From assembly GCA_020137815.1 (NCBI GenBank), contig CM035357.1, positions 4,865,496 to 4,929,495 on the forward strand: 64,000 bases of DNA. Reading direction: 5' to 3'. The translations under genes and the position numbers were made by a program. Below the pieces are notes generated by a model. That model had not been told where the DNA came from, did no database searches, and saw nothing but the letters and a program-made list of their open reading frames with translations. Source of the stretch: Hormiphora californensis (lineage: Eukaryota > Ctenophora > Tentaculata > Cydippida > Pleurobrachiidae). This document shows, piece by piece, positions 52,073 to 62,379 of this stretch; position 1 is the first letter of the stretch; the number at the start of each line of letters is the position of its first letter.

Positions 52073-55000
52073 TATCGCTTGAGTCACATAGTCTACCTAA
52101 GGTAATTTATGTTATTTTAACTGGGTGCACTCAGGTCCAGTCGGGGCATATAATTGTGTTTCAAATCAGAGTCAAGGAAACCTAATGCATGCAAAGTATC
52201 AAAAATATTATACGATATATGGGGAATGAAATAGCATGGGGTATAAGAACGGTGACATTATGTTAAGTGCTTCACTTGCCGAGACTCCTCGCATCAGTGA
52301 AATGCATGTAAATGCATGCTAATGAGTTCAGGGGAAACCTAGCCCGCAGAGATACAAAAGCGTGCAACGAACCCCTGAATTTCAAAGATGAAAATCCTTC
52401 TACTTTGTTTGGTTGTTACCACCGTCCTGGTGGGAAATGTGGACTCGAAGAAGAGGAGGAGGAAAAACAAACCACCAGGTTTTTTACTTGGAGGTTTAAC
52501 AGGTGGCCTAGGAAGTAGTTCAGGAGGCATGGTTGAACCACCAGTACCACAACCACCGGCACCACCACCAGTACCACAACCACCGGCACCACCACCAGAT
52601 GATATGTTTGGATCACCAGGTGGTAATCATGGACCACCAGATGGCAATCATGGACCACCAGATGGTAATCATGGACCACCAGATGGTATGTTTGGATCAC
52701 CAGATGGTAATCATGGACCACCAGATGGTAATCATGGACCACCAGATGGTAATCATGGACCACCAGGTGGCAATCATGGACCACCAGATGGTAATCATGG
52801 ACCACCAGATGGTAATCATGGACCACCAGATGGTAATCATGGACCACCGGATGATATGTTTGGACCATCAGGTGGTAATCATGGACCACCGGATGGTAAT
52901 CATGGACCACCGGATGGTAATCATGGACCACCGGATGGTAATCATGGACCACCGGATGATATGTTTGGACCACCAGGTGGAGGCATGTTTGGACCACCAG
53001 ATGATATGTTTGGACCACCAGGTGGGGCCGGGGGTATGTTTGGACCACCAGATGATATGTTTGGACCACCAGGTGGGGCCGGGGGTATGTTTGGACCACC
53101 ACATGGGGGTATGTTTGGACCACCACATGGCCATGGGGATATGTTTGGACCACCAGATGATATTTTTGGACCACCAGGTGGGGGTATGTTTGGACCACCA
53201 GATGATATTTTTGGACCACCAGGCGGGGGTATGTTTGGACCGCCAGAGGGAGATGATATTTTTGGACCACCAGGCGGGGGTATGTTTGGACCGCCAGACG
53301 CAGATGATATTTTTGGACCACCAGGCGGGGGTATGTTTGGACCACCAGACGCAGATGATATATTTGGACCACCAGGCGGGGGTATGTTTGGACCACCAGA
53401 CGCAGATGATATTTTTGGACCACCAGGCGGGGGTATGTTTGGACCATCGGGAGGAAGTTCTAGTAGGACTATTATAGGAAACTCTGAGTCATTGCTACCT
53501 GGTCTAGAAGACCTGATAAATCGAAACATATTCACCGCCATTATACAAGCCACTGAAGCCAGGAACAAATCCACAGGCTGATGATTCTGGACCTGGACCA
53601 CAGGCTGATCTTCCAATTATGGATGCTGTAGTATCGAATAACCAAACAGATCCTCCCTTTTTTGACGATTATCATGATGATGATGGTTATTTCAACTTTG
53701 GTGAATTTGGCAGAGGAAAGTTTAAGATGGATTTAACGGGACTTCGGGATTTGGTTGATATTGTGAAAGAATCTGATAGCCTGATGTCTGGAGACCGGAG
53801 TTGGTTTTGTCAGGTTATGAACAAGGACGGCGTGAAGCAGATGCTGAAGCAGCTTATGGACGAGGCAGAGGTAGCGTTTAACTGTACAGAACAAAGCACT
53901 GGCAACAAACGGAGGAAGCGATCGGCTCGTCTTAAACGAAGTCCAGTTTTTCCCAATCATCATGAAGACGTGTTGCATGTCGATCCTGAAACAACCGTGA
54001 TTGGCGGATTCGGAGGGCAATCTGGGAATGCCAATGGCAAGAACAACTCCAAGAACTGTAACGTGAACGATGTGTATAAGATGCTCTTTGTTTCTTTCCT
54101 GAATTCATCCTGCAAGGATTAGATATTTTCTGTAAAGCATTCTGATACCGGCAACTGCATTGAAAATGTTTAAAAAAATTACAAAACAAAAATTACAAAA
54201 AAACAATTATTTTTACAACAAAATGATATACTTTCTAATCTCATCTCGTACAACAATGAACAATCATAATATCATAACAGCTATTTAACAAGTACTCTGC
54301 TTTCAGTGTTTGCGGTAGTAATTCCTGTGCTTTACCTACTGATTGACGTGTTCACAGCGGGTGAAGATGATGAAGCCGATCTAATTATCACTGGATACAA
54401 GTAAGAATATTATACAATATTATAGCGATGCTGCAGTCTGGGGGATTAGGGGAATATTGACCTATTAATGTATAAATCCCTAAAACTATATTTATTTTCA
54501 GATGCTGGATGGGTGGTAGTGGTTCCCTGATGTACATAATCTTCTACATGCCCATAATTGGGGGCGTTGTGGCGACAGCTGGATTCCTCTTTATAACTGG
54601 TTCAATGGTTAACAAGGGAGAATTGTACACTGCAAAAACTGAAGATCCCTTCATACGGGACATACAGGTAAAAGTCACCCACTACCTATACTACACCACT
54701 AACTAACTAGATGGTGGCAAGATCAAGTCACTGAGGGTCGGAAGAGTCCTTCTAAACAAACTGAGAGGAGCTATCATGTTATTCTTGCAACATGGCTGGT
54801 GCATGTATACTACAATAATATTACGATATAATCAATCTAAACTACAACCGGCCAGTGATAATAATAAATCAATATGTTTAGTTTCTATAGCACTTTATAA
54901 AGCTAACTAATCATTTTTCACACAGCTCCGCTTGGTTCTGGTGGTCGGTTTAGGAATGTGGTGGATTATTCAAATCCCAGCCCTTGCTCAACACTCCCCG

Positions 55001-55084
55001 ACCGCCATTCAACATCTGAATGGGCTCGTGAACATTCCTCTCGCTGTGCTGGCTATGTATACATTCCTGAAGAACAGTCCCTGA
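50240..55084 (+). CDS. seven-helix membrane protein with long tail region; possible frame breaks
   Basis: Exons 50240-50325, 50417-50600, 50687-50794, 50957-51101, 54307-54400, 54502-54667 and 54926-55084 join in phase to 313 aa and a TGA. Seven hydrophobic helices are visible: FSIFLGTISIAIYFAAF, FDALFCAAMALYLTFYY, VFVVMGAIIAAVGYML, IALVVVMFAVVIPVLYLL, LMYIIFYMPIIGGVVATAGF, LVLVVGLGMWWIIQIPAL and NIPLAVLAMYTF, with a short N-terminus. YKCWMGG before helix 5 recalls a GPCR, but I cannot place the family. The intron 51102-54306 contains four HCN exons (minus strand) and a secreted-protein gene. Skipping the TGA by one base would continue in frame as EVMESWRRRCPL into 55276, so the tail below may belong to it. 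Confidence 0.7.
51124..51150. repeat. poly-C tract
   Basis: Twenty C in a row in the shared intron region. Similar poly-C/poly-G runs recur at about 192, 3090, 11564, 12529, 23240, 41611 and 46811. Confidence 0.8.
52073..52387. promoter_or_regulatory. 315-bp divergent spacer, probable bidirectional promoter
   Basis: Separates the HCN ATG (minus, 52072) from the ATG of the secreted repeat protein (plus, 52388). A TATAAG lies at about 52241 on the + strand. No other gene fits between. Confidence 0.5.
52388..54121 (+). CDS. secreted Pro/Gly-rich repeat protein; two open frames, likely one gene with a frame break
   Basis: The first frame (52388-53581, 397 aa) has a signal peptide (MKILLLCLVVTTVLVGNVDS), a basic patch KKRRRKNK, Pro-rich spacers, about 14 PPDGNHG heptads, then MFGPPGG/DDIFGPPGG repeats. 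The second (53619-54121) continues in frame +1; upstream of its ATG the same frame is open and reads PGTNPQADDSGPGPQADLPI, so the join is probably one lost or gained base (or a tiny intron) near 53525-53575. The second part is acidic then globular (LTGLRDLVDIVKESDSL, WFCQVMNKDGVKQMLKQLMD), with RRKRS, a furin-type site, and four Cys. It looks like an extracellular matrix or mineral-associated protein; function unknown. It is wholly inside an intron of the seven-helix gene, same strand. Confidence 0.75.
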
Positions 55085-55275
55085 AGTGATGGAATCGTGG
55101 AGGAGACGGTGCCCACTAGGTGAGTAGATCAGTACATTGATCATATAATCATGCACAGTGTACCACGGCTAATATATGTCTTCCTCGTTCCTTTTTTACC
55201 GCAAGGAGTCAGAAGATAACAATTACCGACGCCAAAACTGGAACTTTATGAAAATAATGTTATATTTTGTTTCAG

Positions 55276-55720
55276 TAATGAGAGCAAAGCAGGAGGCAGA
55301 TCTGTTGTGGCTCTATAACGTATCCCGGCCAGCACAGAAAGCATTTTATAGGGCAAAAAGTTCTTCAAAGAAGGAAAACGTAAAGGAAGATGGTACTATT
55401 GAGTCGCCAGGTCCAGCAACCATTCAATCGGAACCAGTTAAACCAGTAGCTGTAATTAAAATTCAGCCAAAACCAGTAGCAACCACCAAAACGCAACCGA
55501 AACCAATGGTCATTCCCAGAGGTCAAGGCTCAGTTCTACAATCACTGTAGTAAAGGAGGAGGAGGAGGAAGAGTACTATGCAGAGTTCGATAGCCCCAAT
55601 GTGTATGAAAACGAAGAGACTGGCCGTGCACCAGCGATTGCAGAATACCACGGGCCTGAAGATGAGGTGGACTATGATAATTTGAAAAATGAGTCTAACG
55701 TTTATGTCTATAAGTTGTAA
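55276..55720 (+). CDS. tyrosine-rich cytoplasmic tail exon(s) of the seven-helix protein
   Basis: It begins after TTTTGTTTCAG. The first frame reads MRAKQEADLLWLYNVSRPAQ, then a Lys/Pro-rich stretch, and ends at a TAG near 55550. In frame +2 from about 55470 it continues VVKEEEEEEYYAEFDSP, VYENEE, AEYHGPEDEVDYDNLKNE, YVYKL and stops at 55720. The Tyr motifs (YENE, YDNL, YVYK) suggest SH2 or endocytic binding. The frame change at 55470-55530 and the TGA at 55082 point to two single-base errors or real damage. Alternatively a weak donor at 55077 joins NI/MRAKQ. Confidence 0.5.
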
Positions 55721-55729
55721 ATTCACATC

Positions 55730-57960
55730 ATGTGCAGCACATGTTGAACTTCGCAGTGCCCCGTAAATAACTGCGAATGAACAAAATACGTAGAGTTGAA
55801 GTTTGTCGTTAGATTTTGGCAGGCCCGAATATCTAGCGTTTTAGCGTTTTACCTATTTGATTTCAGATTCAATTGTTTTTCTCTCTCAGAAGAAATAATA
55901 TCATTGATCAGTGATTGAGACTGGCATTAACCAAAGTCAATGGCCCAGTTTATAACCCGGAATTTCCTTCCGACTTTCAAAGTTATTTTCTTTCAAATCT
56001 CACAAAGTTTTATGAGAATTCTCCCAGTTACACTCATATTTCGTGACAAGGAAATGTTACTGAACCTCTCACTTTTTTATCAGCAACTCCCTACTGGGTA
56101 GTACCCCAGTGGGTACTCTCTTATGTCAAATAGCATGTCCGCCCCTGGATTTCGGAAAAAGTGTATCTGAGACTGGAGACATCTCCGGTTTTTGATAAGG
56201 TAGATACTTCAAATTTGTTTGTTAGGAAGAACTTGTCATGGTTTTCAATACCTCCAAGTTTTAAGTCTCTAACTTATCAGAATATTAGGGGGTGGAGCTA
56301 TGATCTGTGATGGAAAAAGGGGAGGGTAGTTAAAAAATTCGACTTTTTGCACACTTTTCTCTCTTAAAAAGTTTTAAAAAAAGTAACTGAATTCAGTTAC
56401 TTTTTTTTTGCTTCAGCTGAAGAAGCAACTTAACTTGCGCGCGCACGCGACATTGTCCTTCGCAGCGTTTATGTTCAGAAAAAGCGCGCTACTTCCGGCC
56501 GGAACAATTTAAATATGCTTTAACTAGAGTCCGCCCACCAGTGGACAGAGAAACCGCCACCAATGTGCCATTGCTTGCAATGTGCCAGTGCTTGCAATGT
56601 GCCAGTGCTTGAAGTGTGCAAAGTGATTGAAGAGCTGTCTGGCGGCGCCAGACCCCAATTTGATTCTCAGATGGGTCGCGGCGCCAGACAGTTGAAGAGA
56701 GACTTTTAAACGTCTGGTTTCCGGGTTTGGGGGTGCCACCGCCACCAATGTGCCAGTGCTTGCAATGCATGCCAGTGCTTGAAGTGTGCAAAGTGATTGA
56801 AGAGAGACTTTTACACGTCTGGTTTCCGGGTTTGGGGGTATAAATATGTGCCAATATTTGAGTTAGATCTCAGATCAAAGCTCAGCATCTGTCAGGCCAA
56901 TGCTCTGACCACAGTTCTCGCTTGGTATCGAAGATACCTCACACTCAGGCCGCTTCGCGGCCTTCGTTTGGCGTGCTTCGCACGCCGCGCCGGCAAGGGA
57001 GGGGTAACTTCGTTACCAAAGTTCTCGCGCGCTCTGACAGCTCAGCATGCAACCTGACTTTCAGTGTTGCATTGATCTAGCTTGCCAGGTTAGACTGTTT
57101 TTCGGACGCCCCGTAATGTAAAGGGAGGGTTAGAACATAACAAGATCTAGCTGATTATATACCCTGCTAACTTAAATAATGCGCCAGTGGCGAGAAGTCC
57201 CACTAGCGCGCTCTCGATAACCAGCCAGTCCAGCGGCAGATTATTTCCCACTGGCAGGTTATTTATTTTTAACTCCTATGTTACATTCAAAGTGTGTGTA
57301 AATGATCAGTTCTTACTGAAATACAGAGGGAACACTGTTTGGAAGAGTTACACACTAAATTGGAGAGAAAGAAACAACACATTCCGTCAATTACTCTCTC
57401 TTTATCTTCCCTTTTGTTTCACTATCTCAATTCCTCTGTGTTATGTCTGGCATGCCCCATATCTTGTTATTTCTTTCTCTCTCTCCTTAGTAACTGTTAC
57501 CAAACAATGTACACTCAATTGAGAGATGTTTTTGACTGTTTCTCAGTTCTCTTTGTGTGTTTTGATTAGTGTTCTCTCTCTTGTTAGTGTGTAATACTTG
57601 TAACAAACAACTAAAGCAGGGTATATAACCCATAAACTCTTGCCACAGACGCGTTATAGGTTTAAACCCCTCCGCCTCTCCCTCGGCTACGCCTCGGGAT
57701 CGTCGTCGTGATTTAAACCAGTTTATCCGCCAGTGGCGGATAAACTACAGCTACCTTCTCCCAGCGGCGCGCTGGGAGAAAGGTATCTGAAATAACGCGC
57801 CACTGGCAAGAGTTTATGCCTCATATAACAATAATAATATTCTGATACCTGTTGCATTGATCTGTTATGTTTTGCTCCCATTCAATTCAGTGTTACCCCA
57901 TTCAGTGTTACCCCATTCAGTTCAGTGTTACCCAAGTTTTATAACCCAATACTATATCCC
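55730..57960. other. intergenic region with hairpins and a tandem duplication
   Basis: It contains the direct repeat 56555-56740 / 56745-56840 (AAGTGTGCAAAGTGATTGAA unit), a 57-bp hairpin insertion at 56635-56691, a GGTAACTTCG-family hairpin near 56919-57022, and two GC-rich palindromes at about 57717-57741 and 57755-57777. Open frames at 57187 and 57339 have no support. It ends with CATTCAGTGTTACCC repeats (57889-57935) and TATAAC about 25 bp before the crystallin ATG. Confidence 0.5.
56635..56691. mobile_element. 57-bp hairpin MITE with 8-bp target duplication
   Basis: CTGTCTGGCGGCGCCAGAC at the left mirrors GTCGCGGCGCCAGACAG at the right. TTGAAGAG flanks both sides (56627-56634, 56692-56699). 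The neighbouring tandem copy (about 56789-56807) has one TTGAAGAG and no insert. Relatives lie at 7236-7288, 8130-8196, 8388-8449, 58439-58490 and 61853-61916. Confidence 0.8.
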
Positions 57961-57963
57961 AGA

Positions 57964-58257
57964 ATGAAGGTATTCCTTGTTGCCCTGATCGCCCTGGTGG
58001 CCATGGCCTCTGCCCGCCCCCATCTGGCCCTCTTCGAGCATCCCCACTTCAAGGGACACCGTCACAACATCCATGGACCCCAGCCATGGGTTGGTGGATT
58101 CAACGATAAGGCTTCCAGTTGGCACGCACAACGCGGTAACTGGGATTGCTTTGAGCATGGTCATTTCCGAGGCCGAAAATTCCGAATGCCCCAAGGACAG
58201 CGCAGGCCCGTTATGCCCGGATTTGACAACATGATCTCCTCTTGCCGCCCCCATTAA
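57964..58257 (+). CDS. secreted single-domain beta/gamma-crystallin, 97 aa
   Basis: Intronless in this window. I chose ATG 57964 because a hydrophobic leader (MKVFLVALIALVAMASA) starts there; an upstream in-frame ATG adds an unlikely extension. Two Greek-key motifs follow: FEHPHFKG (residues 24-31) and FEHGHFRG (63-70). Each is paired with a canonical calcium site of the N/D-N/D-x-x-S/T-S type: NDKASS (47-52) and DNMISS (88-93). It is rich in His and Arg. Such domains bind calcium and are very stable; a secreted form could act in matrix, defence or mineral control (inference). Two Cys (62, 94) could form a disulphide. Confidence 0.9.
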   Translation: MKVFLVALIALVAMASARPHLALFEHPHFKGHRHNIHGPQPWVGGFNDKASSWHAQRGNWDCFEHGHFRGRKFRMPQGQRRPVMPGFDNMISSCRPH

Positions 58258-58551
58258 ATTCATATTATGAACTTTTACTATTACTAACGTAATTGAGATA
58301 ACTTAGCTGTTTTAATTGTTTTCCGTTAGAGGATCTTATTGAAACCAAGCCTCATAATAGACATACACAGTACCTGTATGGTGGTGAGGGTGCGTGTCTT
58401 TTGAAGCCCACCCAGGGAAGTGGGCGGCAACAAAGGAAGTACCTGTATGGCGGCGCCATACCCCATTTGATTCTCAAATTACACGGTACACACTCTCTCT
58501 AGCAATCGTTTTATGGAAGGTGTATAGGGGATAAATAATTCTATAATATTA

Positions 58552-59327
58552 GGGCGCGCACAGACTGTTCATGCGTGATCATGACTCATGTCCATAAGTG
58601 GGCAAGATTTTGATCAAGTCACGCAGACTGTTCAAGCTTGATCATCTGATCAAGCTTGGACAGTAAAAACTGAAACTTATTCATATCAAAGCAAAAACCA
58701 CTGTACCCGACTAATTTTGATACTCTGAATCACGTAAGCTAGTTTTCAAATCCTTCGGAGGTCGGGAAAGTGTCCTAATTGGGCATAATTGGGTCTAATT
58801 GACCCCACTTACAACTTGTCACCTGGAAATGACATGAGGGCACTTTTCCGACTAATTTTGATACGCTGAATCACATAAGCAACTTTTCCAAGCCCCCAGA
58901 GGTCGGGAAATGCCCTAATTGAGCAATTAAGGTCAATTAGATCCAATTATACTAAATTAGGACACTTTCCCGACCTCTGGGGGCGTGGATAAGTTGTTTG
59001 TGTGATTCAGCGTATCAAAATTAGTCGGAAAAGTGCCCTCACATAAGCGTCTATTATTTCCAGGTGACAAGTTTTAAGTGGGGTCAATTAGACCCAATTA
59101 TGCCCAATTAGAACACTTTCCTGACCTCTGACGGATTTGAAAACTAGCTGACGTGATTCAGAGTATTAAAATTAGCCGGGTACAGTGGTTTTCGCTTTGA
59201 TATGAATAAGTTTCAGTTTTTACTGTCCAAGCTTGATCAGATGATCAAGCTTGAACAGTCTGTGTGACTTGATCAAAATCTTGCCCACTTATGGACATGA
59301 TCACGCATGAACAGTCTGTGCGCGCCC
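58552..59327. mobile_element. 776-bp full-length palindromic element, TA-flanked
   Basis: GGGCGCGCACAGACTGTTCA and its mirror end the element, each next to TA. The two halves (about 385 bp) are inverted copies over nearly the whole length, and each arm contains a smaller hairpin (AAGCTTGATCATCTGATCAAGCTT-type). Non-coding. Confidence 0.85.
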
Positions 59328-60465
59328 TAGGCCCGTTCGCCCTACGGGCGAATTTTGGGGAAATGGTAGCTGGATTAGGGAACGCTGACATCACCTTAGG
59401 GTGTGCTAAGTGAAAATTTTGTCGACTTGGCCAAAAGGTTAAGGGTAGATATGAAACTATGGACAATTGTCTACTACATCCTGAAAACGGAATCGGGAAA
59501 GTGTATGTCAATTACGTGGGCCAGGCGATTAAAAAAGTTTACTTTTTTACCGAAAAAAGGAAAATATGTGTGTTTTACACCAGTGTTTGGCATGTTCTTG
59601 ATATCAACTTTTTATGGTCAGGGTCGTGTTCAGCGGTTTGATACCGATCAGAATGGATGTGTATCATGAAAGTTAGCCAAAGGTCATTTTTGACCTGAAA
59701 ATGTTCATTTTGGACCAAAAATGTTCATTTTTGACTAAAAATGTTCATTTTGGCCGTTTTCTTCAATTTTGAGAGCTTTTTCATGAACGGGATCGTGTTC
59801 AGCAGGTCAAAAGTAGTCGGTTACAACCGGAATTTGGTTTCCGACAAATAAAATCTCAAAAAGTTAAAATTCGTCTCAACTAATACTGCAAAGTAGGAAA
59901 ATGTGCAAGAAAAAAAGATGAAAAAAAAAAATTTTCATTATAAAATGGAGTTCTGATGGTGCAGACTGGAAATAATGGTTGTACTGGTTCTCATGAGGCG
60001 ATTCATATGTGTGGTTTTTTCGAAATAACGCCCCAAAAAACATTTTTTGATATGAATATGCCCATATATGGGCATACATCGGCCCACGTAATTGGGCCAG
60101 GGTAGGACTAAAATTTTTTTACCAAATGTTTTAGAATGATCGTAGGAACTCATTCTAGGGGTAAACTTTGTGAAAATTGGATTTGATTTATGAGTTGGGA
60201 AAAATAGCACACCCTGATCACCTGCACCATCCGTTCCTAGCCTATCTCTCACTTTCTCCCTACCCATGTTGTTGTACGCTCGACTGGGCTTCCTGACAAT
60301 GTCAAGGTGCGAGTTTAAGAGAATAAGAGATCGATGTCATGGAGGTGCAGTGCTGTTCCAGAAACTCATCACGTGAAAACTTGGCCGCTAATCGCTATGT
60401 AGCCGATTCGGAGATTTCTATATTCGACTGGAGTAATCACCCTTAGGCGACGTTGGGTAAAGCTA

Positions 60466-61197
60466 GGGTAGACTGGGGTAAAATGGTCCACTTTTTAACG
60501 TTTTAGGTTCTAAAATACGCAATTCATACAGCAGGAAGAAAAAAAATTATATAGGCTATCCAATGAAACATTTTCCTTTCAGACGAGCTAAATTTTAAAA
60601 TCTGAAAGTTTTATTTAGTAGGTTAATTAATCAATTCCTAAAATTTGGTAGGGCTTTTTTTGGAAATCTTGCACTGGGGTAAAATGGTCCCGCCAATAGC
60701 ATTGCTCGATTTTATCACGTGCCTGGTGTTGTTAGAGCACTCGGGTAAAATGGTCCATGTTATCTTCAGTAATTTCTGTTCTGCTGGACCATTTTACCCC
60801 AGTGTGCTGGACCATTTTACCCCAGTGTGGTATCACGTGGTATTGGAGGCTCGATTTCATTGGTCCCAGGGTGAACCATTTTACCCCAGAGAGGGTGAAC
60901 CATTTTACCCCAGTTTGACTAATTTGACAATTTAATCAACTAAATAGTGGGTTTTTTGAAAAATTTTATACCAAGTTTAAGAAGGATAAAAACCCTAACT
61001 GGCAGTTTTTGCAAAATTAAAATCGGCCAACTCAAACTGAAATTACAGCAGTTTTAAAGCAAAAATTCGGAACAGAACGAGCAGGTCTCCGCAGGAGAAA
61101 AATTCACGTGACTACATGTAATAACTAGGACCATTTTACCCCATACATGTGCCATTTTGGCATTTTACCCCGTGGACCATTTTACCCCAGTTTACCC
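60466..61197. mobile_element. 732-bp MITE, GGGTAGACTGGGGTAAAA family
   Basis: Ends GGGTAGACTGGGGTAAAATG and mirror, next to TA. GGACCATTTTACCCCAGT-type units repeat at least six times, in both orientations. Related to 16410-17720 and 39137-39414. Confidence 0.8.
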
Positions 61198-62379
61198 TAT
61201 CCGTAGTCGTTGATTGTCTCGCTTGAACACGTTGGCGTAATCTGTCACATTCTCTAGCCTGCTCCCTGACAGCAGCAGATCTTCTGGACCTATATAACCG
61301 TTGCCGAATAGCGCTTGCAGTGGAAGAGCTGGACATCAGGGCAAAAGTAAAAGAATCCACGTGCAGAATTGAATTGGCCCTTGGTACCCAACTACAACCG
61401 GCAGATAGGTCTCCAAGTCCCTCTAATAATTGCACGTGCAGACAGAGTTGCTAGGTGATCTCCGTTACACAATTTGCTTAGTAAGTAGTATGATTGTTCA
61501 GTGTCCCCCATCTGCCTCACTTGATGGGGACATGGTATCCATATGATTTATGAAGATTTAGTAAGTCAAACAACAGTATTTCAGTGTGTGATAACCATGA
61601 CAGAGGGAGCTATACAAACACAGCAGATACACACTCAGATTACACAAACTTTCCACGACATTTTCAGAAATCTAAGCACTATGACTAAGTAGTACTACTA
61701 CTAGTAGTTAGGCGGATGCCATTTGTATTCATGATACTAGCTGAATATATGAGACAGAAAATTATAGGACGAGAAACCCGAACAGTAAACAGTAGGTACC
61801 TCAACCTGGAAGTCTAACTGGATTCTTTGGACAGCTTCCTTGATGTAGAACTGTCTGGCGCCGCGACCCCATCTGAGCGCACTGAGCATCAAATGGGGTA
61901 TGGCGCCGACATACAGATGTGCAACAGTCTTCGTCCTGTATCAAATTTAAATAAGTAGTATCGGGCAAAAACAATAAATACCCAGTAATTCTCGATCTCC
62001 CTCTTTTTACACACACTCTCTCTAAGAAACAAGGATAAAATACACACTTTCCCTCCCTTTCAAATTCTTTCATATTATTTCTCTCTCGGGGAGAGGGCCG
62101 GGAAACCCTGAAAGAGTTTTATTTTTCTGTCGGTATAACAGTTAACTATAATACAGTCACCCCTCACAGCAAGCCACACACTACACCCTTCATTTTCACT
62201 TCTTTTGGACAATTACAAACAAAGTTCTCACAGCCTCCGTTTAAATATAATATGAAACCCGTTAATATAGTTGTCTGTAATGTGTGGCGTGCTAGAATTT
62301 ATCAAACAGTCTTTATCTCCCCTCACACTCTTGTTGATGGTGTGGAGATCTAGTGGTTGGTGTTGTCCCTTTTTTTTTA

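Larger units (their letters stand above)
58258..62379. other. intergenic region dominated by MITEs
   Basis: Holds the palindrome at 58552-59327, the element at 60466-61197 and hairpin copies at about 58439 and 61853. Tandem TGTTCATTTT(T)GG/GACC units lie at about 59700-59760. Small open frames at 59403, 59938, 60645, 61136 and 61801 have no splice or domain support. Nothing else recognised. Confidence 0.5.

Noticed and set aside
52416-53616. Long antisense and alternative frames across the Pro/Gly repeat gene
   Set aside because: The 21-24 bp repeats keep all frames open. Only the frame with a signal peptide is credible.
55176-55550. An independent 124-codon gene starting at 55176
   Set aside because: The sequence before 55276 is an intron with an acceptor; the coding signal starts at the acceptor and fits the tail of the upstream gene.
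57187-57522. Open frame upstream of the crystallin gene
   Set aside because: Overlapping frames in AT-rich sequence with no domain or splice support.
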